NCBI GenBank assembly: GCA_016926155.1
Contig: JAFGPC010000134.1
Coordinates: forward strand, 1-32,328
DNA length: 32,328 nucleotides
DNA from: Sedimentisphaerales bacterium
Lineage (GTDB): Bacteria > Planctomycetota > Phycisphaerae > Sedimentisphaerales > Anaerohalosphaeraceae
Direction: 5' to 3'
The first letter of the stretch is position 1. Every line of letters starts with the position of its first letter. This document shows, piece by piece, positions 26,419 to 32,328 of the stretch. Position numbers and translations under genes: made by a program. A model generated the notes under the pieces. The model searched no databases and was not told the DNA's origin. It was given only the letters and a program-made list of their open reading frames with translations.

Positions 26419-26420
26419 GG

Positions 26421-27185
26421 TTATTCTCCTTCCTGGCTTTTGTCTTTACTGTGATCTTTCCTGCCCGGGCTGAACACAAGCGAGAGGATCGTACCGAAAG
26501 CGATCATCCCCGCAAATACCAATCCATAGAAAGAACCGTTTTCGTACATGCTGGTCAACGGACGGGCCCCTTTGTACAACAAGACAGAGATCATTCCCAT
26601 GAAAATCAGATTTGTACCCAGCAATGAGCAGCTCACCGCTCCGATCAGTCGGGGAAAGAACGCACCGATCCCTGCGATAAGGATCCCGGCGCCGACGGCA
26701 AGGGCGATTCCCGTAATATTCATGTCCCGAGCGGCCTGCCCGATCTGATCTCCGGCATATTGGGTTTGCTGCTCCAGAAGCCTAAGGGTTTGCCAGTTTC
26801 CCAAAGGCGCTTCAGGGGCAGCCTGCTGCTCCTGCGGCCAGGTCCAGCCTCGCTCCTGTAGGGAAGGAACGACGAACATAACGCCTACCAAAAAAACGAC
26901 AAGAATCCCTCCTACGAGAATCAACAGGGCCCGATAGAAGAACATTCCGAAGCCGGCTCCAATCACCGTCATCAAAACCAGTGCAATTGTCTGGCCGGTC
27001 GTGAAGAAATAGGCAACCGCAAACCCCAGCCCGGCCCCGATCAGACCGGCAAAGAGCCGGGCCCAGCGAAGGCCACCGAGCCAGATACATAGACCAAGTA
27101 CCACAAGCCCAATCCCGCCCAGCACCAGTACCTGGGGGGAAAAGTGCAGCGCCGCCTTCTCAAAATCACGTAAAATATCAAGCAT
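26421..27185 (-). CDS. Polytopic membrane protein, partner of the DUF4203-like protein
   Basis: 254 residues with about seven hydrophobic segments: three or four between residues 18 and 110, a polar domain at about 111-153 rich in Gln and Glu (EEQQ-type), and three more between 157 and 243; the C-terminus is charged (GRKDHSKDKSQEGE). Glycine-rich helices (GLIGAGLGFAVAYF, AVGAGILIAGIGAFF) are like those of its partner, so the two may be distant paralogues forming a heteromer. No Shine-Dalgarno is seen before the ATG; an extended -10 (TG-A-TATAAC, 27199-27191) with TTGAAA at 27221-27216 lies so close that a leaderless transcript is possible. Confidence 0.75.
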   Translation of the reverse strand: MLDILRDFEKAALHFSPQVLVLGGIGLVVLGLCIWLGGLRWARLFAGLIGAGLGFAVAYFFTTGQTIALVLMTVIGAGFGMFFYRALLILVGGILVVFLVGVMFVVPSLQERGWTWPQEQQAAPEAPLGNWQTLRLLEQQTQYAGDQIGQAARDMNITGIALAVGAGILIAGIGAFFPRLIGAVSCSLLGTNLIFMGMISVLLYKGARPLTSMYENGSFYGLVFAGMIAFGTILSLVFSPGRKDHSKDKSQEGE

Positions 27186-27427
27186 AAACCGTTATATCAA
27201 AAAGATTTATATATATTTCAAAACGGGCGCACACATCTCGCCCCACGTCAAAGTATCGGCCTGAGAAGGTCGGAATCGTGAAAGAAACTCTTTCTTGGCT
27301 CCGAAATCCAGTGAGTACTCGATAGGCAGGTAGTCAAACTGGAATGCGAAATATCAATAAAAAAACAGACAAAACACAAGCCCCCTGCATGACATGGCAT
27401 ATATGTCTAGTGTTATCTCATAGGTAA

Positions 27428-27511
27428 TGCGGATGAGAGGACTCGAACCTCCACGGGGTTGCCCCCACAGGCACCTGAAGCCTGCGCGTCTGCCAATTCC
27501 GCCACATCCGC
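27428..27511 (-). tRNA. tRNA-Leu (anticodon CAG)
   Basis: The minus strand folds into a class II tRNA: acceptor GCGGATG/CATCCGC, D-arm with GGCAGACGC, anticodon stem CAGGC/GCCTG closing loop TTCAGGT (anticodon CAG), a long variable arm GTGGGGGCAACCCCGT region, and T-arm GAGGTTCGAGTCCTC. Discriminator base is A (27428). CCA is not encoded. Confidence 0.96.
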
Positions 27512-27615
27512 TTGAAACGCTATATGCTACCGCGGGCACAGACAGCGTCAAGGTCTTTTTCGGCGGAATTTCTATCCGTTTGGGTGAATATCGGCTGATT
27601 CTGAGCCGCTACGGC

Positions 27616-29757
27616 TTACGGTTCTGTTTTGATCTGAGTCCGGCGGCACAATTCCACCAGTTCATCCAATTGAATCCGGATCTGATCCAGTTTTTTATCA
27701 GCTATGAAGGTTTCGAGGGATTTGGCCTTCTCCGTATAGATCGGAAAACCGGCAAAACTTCCTAATCCTTTGAAAGAATGAACCTTCAAAGACAGTTCGT
27801 TAAGCAAGCCCTGCTCATAATCCTGCTGCATTTCCTGAATTCGTTCGGGGAGTCTGCTTACAAAACTCTCGATGGCCTTGTGATAATCCGCTTCCTCGGC
27901 TAGAAAAGAAGTAATCTGTCCTCCCTGCTGGGCCTGTTGAATCTGACGGGTTTGCTGAACAAACCGCCAGACCTTTCGCAGAACCAGATCCTTCTTGATC
28001 GGTTTGCGAACATAATCATCACATCCGGCTTCCAGACATGCCAATTCATCCCCCCTGGCAATCGAGGCCGTCATGGCCAGGATCGGTGTGGATTGATTCA
28101 GCCCTATGGAGCGAATCTGCCTTGTGGCGTCCAGGCCGCCCATCAACGGCATCTGCATATCCATCAAAATCACGTCGAACTTTTCCTGTTGGGCCCGTTC
28201 GATGGCTTGTTGTCCGTTCGCGGCGTGTGTTATACGATAGCCGACTTTTTGTAAGAGGACTTCCAGCAGCATGCGGTTTTCTTCTACATCGTCAACGATT
28301 AGAACGGATCCGGCCATGACTTCGGTTGATTCCGCGGACAATTTGCTGCGGTCTGTCTGAGATAGTTGTGAAGATCCGTTTTCCGTCTCCGTGGCATTGA
28401 ATTCAGAAAACGCTTTTTTAGAATCAATATCACTCTCGAGAGGCTCGTTTTTATTTTCGGATTGAGCCAGTTCGACCAATTCTTGTGCCACTTGCAGGAG
28501 ATTTCCGGCACTATCATTAATCATTTTGACCTGCTGCCTCTGTTCCTGTGTAAGATTGTCTTGGCCTAAAAGATTTGTAAAACCGCAAATGCTGTTCATT
28601 GCCGTCCGAATACGATACCCCAGACTCACCAGATATTTTCCTGTGCGATAGCCGGTATAGCGGGCCCGCTCCGTATCGGAAAGGTAATCTGTGATATCCA
28701 GCATCGTTATTACAACACCACTGTATCTTCCATTGTTGAGAGTCGGTCGAATGCGAATTTCATAATTCTCATAAGGCAGAATCTCGTAGTCCTCCGATCC
28801 CTCCTCTTCTCCATGGTTCCTGATCCGGCATAAAACAGACGCCAGTTTTTCATAGAAGGAATCAGGCAGTACTTGCTCCAAGGTGTTTTTATACAGAGTA
28901 TGTGGATTCAGATGCATAACCTGAACAAATTGTTGGCTGACGGCAATAATTCGTTCCTGTTCGTCGGTCACCAGTAATCCCAGGGGTACTGAACGCAGCC
29001 AGTTCGGGGAGAATAACTCCGTTTGTTTTTCTTCAGGAACCTCCTGCCACACTTGTTTTTGTGCTGAAATATCAACACAGGCCCCCAATAATCCGACAAC
29101 GCGATGTCCTTGTCGCATCGGAACCTTACTGACCAGCAGGTGAAGCTCCTTGCCATCCTCTCGTATATGTCGAATCTCCAGATTCAGCAGGGCAATACCG
29201 GTCCGAAGCACTTCCTTATCACATCGCACAAAATGATCCGCCAGAGTACGCCCCCACTCCAGATCGTAGTCGGTCTTCCCGACAATATTTTCGGAGTTGG
29301 AAAAGCCGAGCAATCGGGCGAATGCAGGATTACACCCCTGAAACACGGAATGCATATCTTTCCAGAAAATCCCCTGAGGAAGAGAAAGCACGATTTCCCG
29401 CCAGCGTTTTCTGTCGTTTCGTAGATGCTGGACCGCTTGTTCCCGTTCTAGGCTGAGGCTTTGCAACTCGTCGTTTAATCGTCCAATGGCCTGATGAGCA
29501 TCCAGATGGGCCTTGTGTCTGCCCAGACGATGAAACAACACCGCTGTACCAATGACAGCCGCGGCAAAACAGCCCATTAGAAAAAAAGTATTTTGGGCGT
29601 GAAGTCGTATGGGCAATCCCAGATCCGTATTTGCTTCCAGGGACAACAGCATCGTCTCGAGCTGATGGATATTCCACCAGGTCATGAGTCCCATGTATAC
29701 AAGACCGATAAAGCACAGCCCGATGGAAAAAATCCATTTGGTTCGATTACTTATCAT
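27616..29757 (-). CDS. Membrane sensor with degenerate histidine-kinase core, receiver and HPt domains
   Basis: 713 residues. Two membrane helices (about 8-30 and 56-76) enclose a short external loop. Then come a coiled coil (85-120), a PAS domain with PAC (about 122-235; IFWKDMHSVFQGCNPAFARLLGF region) and a second PAS (about 252-358). Residues 374-400 match the DHp helix of hybrid kinases (usual form SHEIRTPMN) but read SLGYRIRTAMN: the phospho-acceptor histidine is Tyr381. No HATPase_c N, G1 or G2 boxes follow; instead a Ser/Glu-rich linker leads to a receiver (about 483-600; Asp489-Asp490, acceptor Asp533 in LMDMQMP, Thr563, Lys585) and an HPt domain (615-710) with His660 in VHSFKGLG. It cannot autophosphorylate by the usual route but can take part in a phosphorelay, accepting phosphate from another kinase. 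Confidence 0.85.
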   Translation of the reverse strand: MISNRTKWIFSIGLCFIGLVYMGLMTWWNIHQLETMLLSLEANTDLGLPIRLHAQNTFFLMGCFAAAVIGTAVLFHRLGRHKAHLDAHQAIGRLNDELQSLSLEREQAVQHLRNDRKRWREIVLSLPQGIFWKDMHSVFQGCNPAFARLLGFSNSENIVGKTDYDLEWGRTLADHFVRCDKEVLRTGIALLNLEIRHIREDGKELHLLVSKVPMRQGHRVVGLLGACVDISAQKQVWQEVPEEKQTELFSPNWLRSVPLGLLVTDEQERIIAVSQQFVQVMHLNPHTLYKNTLEQVLPDSFYEKLASVLCRIRNHGEEEGSEDYEILPYENYEIRIRPTLNNGRYSGVVITMLDITDYLSDTERARYTGYRTGKYLVSLGYRIRTAMNSICGFTNLLGQDNLTQEQRQQVKMINDSAGNLLQVAQELVELAQSENKNEPLESDIDSKKAFSEFNATETENGSSQLSQTDRSKLSAESTEVMAGSVLIVDDVEENRMLLEVLLQKVGYRITHAANGQQAIERAQQEKFDVILMDMQMPLMGGLDATRQIRSIGLNQSTPILAMTASIARGDELACLEAGCDDYVRKPIKKDLVLRKVWRFVQQTRQIQQAQQGGQITSFLAEEADYHKAIESFVSRLPERIQEMQQDYEQGLLNELSLKVHSFKGLGSFAGFPIYTEKAKSLETFIADKKLDQIRIQLDELVELCRRTQIKTEP

Positions 29758-30151
29758 TCAATCTGTCAATGCCTTTGCACTGCGAATTATCAGACGTAGC
29801 TCGTTCAGTATTTACTAGGAAAGAGAAAAACCATTTTCTTGCCTGACTCGTGTCAATATCGGCCAGCCCCCATTGCCGCTTAACCTCCGGACATTGACGT
29901 TCCCTCTGTCTGAGAGGGTTTTATTGAGCGGACAAAAAGCATGAATAGCAAGCTTTATCCTGCATTTACTGTCTCATTGAACCACATGTATTCCCGGAAT
30001 ACGTCGCCCGGTTGCGGCAGGGATGTCGCATGAATTGCCACCTATAGAACATACGCCACAAGGATGCCCTTTCGATTCATGCATATCCATAATCATACAC
30101 AGGATCAGTCGATACTATTCGGATTTCAGGGTCGTTCTCCCAACAAAATCA
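29758..30151. other. Non-coding interval of 394 bp
   Basis: No plausible gene. It holds a 15-bp near-perfect palindrome GTATTCC-C-GGAATAC at 29988-30002, a possible operator; a hairpin CCCTCT/AGAGGG (29902-29918) followed by TTTTATT on the plus strand, without a rightward gene to terminate; and a plus-strand hairpin TGCG-GCAGGGATGT-CGCA near 30012-30030 whose loop matches the CsrA consensus CARGGAUGU. No clear promoter for the sensor gene was found; GATAAT at 29791-29786 has a poor -35. Confidence 0.4.
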
Positions 30152-32050
30152 TTACTTCTGTGGAATACCGCTATCGATCTTTCGCAATGAGAAATCGTCA
30201 AAATCAACTTCGAATCGGTACTCTTCCGTCAAGGTTGTCCTTCCTCGTAACCATACGCTGACCGAATCGTTCGTTGGTCGGATTGGCTCGCTACGATAGG
30301 CCACAAAGATTCCGTGTACTCCCGGCAGGTTTGTCCAGCGAATGGTATCTGCGTTGGCATCGACAACCTGGCCGGTCGGATCGTAACCCACCAGGCAAGC
30401 ATGCTTTTCATCTATCGGCCAGGTGGAACGAACCATTCCTTTGAGTCGATAGGTTTCTAAGGTGCTCAGGTTACTGACTTTTTGCACCAATCCCCCATCA
30501 GCCGTCGTGCGTGTTGCGCTGCCTCCGACGATACGGGCAATTCGATTTTCCTTATCCGGCTCATTAAACACGTGTCGAAATTCTGTCCCTGAATCCACGG
30601 AGAAGGTGTTCCATCCGGCCGGAATCCCGGAATCGCCGTCTCTCTGCATATTCCCATTAGTCAGTAGATTTTTACCTGTAACAGCTTGCATCCAATGAGA
30701 TGCTGTATGTTCATATTCGATGATCTGCATGTCCAGATCAAAATCCTGTTGATCACGGCCTTTACGATACGCCGTACCGTACTCATACTCATCTCGCCCA
30801 TTTTTTCGGTATGGATTGAAGCCCGGTTTATCGTCGCTGACCATGCCCTTGATGTTGACATAGCCATGCAGTGTATTGTAGTTTTCAATGGATTCAAACT
30901 CGACAGCGTAGGTCTTGCCCGGTTCCAGAGACACCTCGCCCGGCGCAAAACAGGTTCCGAACATGCCCCATGAAGCATCGCCTGTATAATTACCGTTGCC
31001 GATAGCGATCTTTTCGGTGCCGACAATTCTGCCGTCCGGTCCATCCTCCCGCACGCGAACCTTGACGCGCTGCCGCATCAGTGCCGGCTGCACACCCGAG
31101 GTCGCCGCATAGAGCACTACCGCCGCCAGTCCGCGTCCCTTTGCGACATACGTTTGAGACCAGCAGCGGTCAAAACCGGCAAATGCCTCGAACTTTTTAT
31201 GGACACATTTGTTATACGGGATCAGCAATCCGTCGCTGTCGGAGCCGATGGTCATACACAGATTCCGTCCCTGCCGGCCGGTATCACCATCTTTGCCAAT
31301 TCGGTAACATCCCAACGGGGTATTTTCGACAGGTCTCCAAAAGATCTGAAAACTGTTTCCCTTTTTCTCCGAACGAAGATGGACGGCGTACACCTGACCG
31401 GGCTGTGTAGGGACCTGCCCGGAATCCCAGCCTGCCGAAAACCAGTAATTTTTTACTCCGCCGCAATCGACATTCAGTACAACCGCATCCGGTCCAACTC
31501 GTGGCCAGGAATCCGGTGTGCCATCGCCTTTTTTGTGAATCGAGATTAAGATGTTCTGTCCCAGTGGCCCTGGTCCGTCCACGCCATCGGTCGCCGGCTT
31601 GAAACCGACCTGGGTAATACTCGTTCCCTTTGCGACGAAGGTCTGCCAGTAATCGGCAGCAGGTTTTTCATCCCAGCAGCCCTGATCAAAATCCGCATAG
31701 TCAAACACAGGAGACAGAACACGATCCACCATTTCACCCTGCCGGACAAATTGATTGGTCAGAATTCGTGGACGAACAAATCCGGCCGGATCGGAAAAAA
31801 CCATTGTGTAGTTGCCTTCCATGCCGGGAAGATAATACCAGCCTGCCGGGTGAGTCTCCCATGTGCGAAAACCAATCGCCTGCCTGTCCTGTCCGGATGC
31901 CGCGGCGAATACATGTACGGCCGTCATTGGTTCAGTCTGTTCGCTGCCCGGATATCGTGGAGCAATGTAACGTCCCTTAAGGGCAACCTGCCCGAATAGA
32001 GGACCGACAAGTACCAATAGAACGAATGAGACGGCGAACCGATTTCTCAT
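30152..32050 (-). CDS. Secreted multidomain protein with duplicated module and CBM-like C-terminus
   Basis: 632 residues, signal peptide to about residue 20 (GPLFG-QVALKG), start fixed by AGGAG 7 nt before the ATG. Residues about 20-115 look like a carboxypeptidase-regulatory or transthyretin-like beta domain (VFAAASG, GWYYLPGMEGNYTM). Two related modules follow, each with a W-x-Q-T-[FY]-V-A-K-G motif: at about 132-240 (YWQTFVAKGTSITQVGF) and about 290-420 (CWSQTYVAKGRGLAAVVLY), each with a later PGQVYAVHL/PGKTYAVEF strand. Residues about 465-630 resemble a galactose-binding-like CBM (NLLTNGNMQRDGDSGIPAGW, ending FEVDFDDFSL). No catalytic motif seen; function unknown, perhaps glycan binding at the cell surface. 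Confidence 0.8.
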   Translation of the reverse strand: MRNRFAVSFVLLVLVGPLFGQVALKGRYIAPRYPGSEQTEPMTAVHVFAAASGQDRQAIGFRTWETHPAGWYYLPGMEGNYTMVFSDPAGFVRPRILTNQFVRQGEMVDRVLSPVFDYADFDQGCWDEKPAADYWQTFVAKGTSITQVGFKPATDGVDGPGPLGQNILISIHKKGDGTPDSWPRVGPDAVVLNVDCGGVKNYWFSAGWDSGQVPTQPGQVYAVHLRSEKKGNSFQIFWRPVENTPLGCYRIGKDGDTGRQGRNLCMTIGSDSDGLLIPYNKCVHKKFEAFAGFDRCWSQTYVAKGRGLAAVVLYAATSGVQPALMRQRVKVRVREDGPDGRIVGTEKIAIGNGNYTGDASWGMFGTCFAPGEVSLEPGKTYAVEFESIENYNTLHGYVNIKGMVSDDKPGFNPYRKNGRDEYEYGTAYRKGRDQQDFDLDMQIIEYEHTASHWMQAVTGKNLLTNGNMQRDGDSGIPAGWNTFSVDSGTEFRHVFNEPDKENRIARIVGGSATRTTADGGLVQKVSNLSTLETYRLKGMVRSTWPIDEKHACLVGYDPTGQVVDANADTIRWTNLPGVHGIFVAYRSEPIRPTNDSVSVWLRGRTTLTEEYRFEVDFDDFSLRKIDSGIPQK

Positions 32051-32069
32051 GTGACCACTCCTGCCAAAT

Positions 32070-32099
32070 ATAGTAAAAATCCCACATAGTGTATCACAA
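32070..32099 (-). promoter_or_regulatory. Possible promoter for the secreted multidomain protein
   Basis: On the minus strand TTGTGA (32099-32094), 18-nt spacer, TACTAT (32075-32070). The start codon is about 13 nt after the predicted start point, which leaves just enough room for the AGGAG. Moderate match only. Confidence 0.35.
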
Positions 32100-32140
32100 G
32101 CGATGACAAAATGAAATCATGTAGATCCTCTGGTAGCGCA

Positions 32141-32177
32141 AAGAAAGGGCCTGCACCCTTTTGTAAAGTGCAGGCCC
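32141..32177 (-). terminator. Intrinsic terminator of the dockerin-type gene
   Basis: On the minus strand GGGCCTGCAC (32177-32168) and GTGCAGGCCC (32156-32147) form a perfect 10-bp stem with an 11-nt loop, followed by TTTCTT. It lies 55 nt after the stop of the leftward gene at the right edge. Confidence 0.85.
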
Positions 32178-32231
32178 AATCGACTCCTTTATAGGATTGG
32201 GTTATCCTTTATCAAAATCCGTTTTTCAATG

Positions 32232-32328
32232 TTATTCACAAACCAGCCATCCGCAGACCGTCCATTCTTCCGCCACTAACGCCAGATCCAGCAGATCCAC
32301 ATAGCAGTCTCCGTTGATATCGGCGACC
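32232..32328 (-). CDS. C-terminal end of a dockerin-type secreted protein, cut by window edge
   Basis: The last 31 codons of a leftward gene are present. They encode VADINGDCYVDLLDLALVA followed by EEWTVCGW and a stop. D-x-N-G-D-x-x-V-D-x-x-D-L is a calcium-binding dockerin type I-like repeat, and the trailing E-W with cysteines is the form common at the C-termini of exported Phycisphaerae proteins. Whether it binds a cohesin is unknown; such tails are often cell-surface attachment or sorting modules. The rest of the protein is outside the window. Confidence 0.8.
   Translation of the reverse strand, partial: VADINGDCYVDLLDLALVAEEWTVCGWLVCE

Noticed and set aside
29902-29924. Plus-strand terminator between the sensor and the secreted protein
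   Set aside because: The 6-bp stem with TTTTATT could work, but no rightward gene precedes it and no promoter was found, so it is not called as a functional terminator.
1-32328. CRISPR arrays, insertion sequences, integrases or attachment sites
   Set aside because: No regularly spaced direct repeats, transposase motifs or terminal inverted repeats were seen. The tRNA-Leu gene has no visible integrase or duplicated 3' end beside it.

Overview
The window most likely comes from a Planctomycetota bacterium, probably a Phycisphaerae/Sedimentisphaerales-type marine or anaerobic polysaccharide degrader. This is inferred from the mass of Tat-exported sulfatases, a dockerin-like C-terminus at the right edge, a hydrazine-synthase-alpha-like (HzsA-related) secreted cytochrome, a large parallel beta-helix enzyme with a lectin-like tail, and other secreted proteins. 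No rRNA or taxonomic marker is present to confirm it.

Layout. Positions 1-326 hold the start of a leftward secreted protein with its own promoter. Positions 599-1975 are a free-standing phosphomannomutase/phosphoglucomutase with a textbook promoter and a UUCG-loop terminator. Positions 2159-18325 are the dominant feature: ten consecutive rightward sulfatase genes with gaps of about 50 bp or less, often overlapping or nearly so. Every one has a twin-arginine signal, and seven of the ten also have a lipobox. They come from several different sulfatase subfamilies (iduronate-2-sulfatase-like, heparan N-sulfatase-like, AtsA-like, arylsulfatase-A-like, GlcNAc-6-sulfatase-like and others), so this looks like a toolkit for stripping many kinds of sulfate ester from one complex glycan. 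A perfect ribosome binding site plus ATG and the first codons of an eleventh sulfatase remain at 18335-18365, cut off against the convergent neighbour.

Positions 18366-21232 are a leftward unit: promoter, possible leader peptide, four-helix membrane protein and HzsA-like di-haem protein. Positions 21275-24063 are a rightward secreted beta-helix enzyme resembling the GH141 type, which could act on the same kind of glycan as the sulfatases. Positions 24137-24536 hold two divergent promoters. The leftward one drives a non-coding stretch of about 305 nt that ends in a strong intrinsic terminator. It carries 13 GGA motifs, including three exact ACAGGGA copies, some in hairpin loops, which is the architecture of CsrA-sequestering RNAs (CsrB/RsmZ). 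The rightward one drives a small ORF and an SGNH hydrolase with an Ada-like zinc tail (24797-25708).

Positions 25729-32328 are leftward: two glycine-rich membrane proteins in an operon, tRNA-Leu(CAG), a sensor protein whose histidine-kinase core has lost its phospho-histidine and its ATPase domain but keeps receiver and HPt domains, a secreted protein with an internal duplication, and the last 31 codons of a dockerin-type protein with its terminator.

The most unusual items are the candidate CsrB-like RNA (with a CsrA-like site in the leader of a nearby operon), the ten-sulfatase array with its truncated eleventh member, and the kinase-dead REC-HPt sensor. All functional statements rest on motif reading; no database search was possible.
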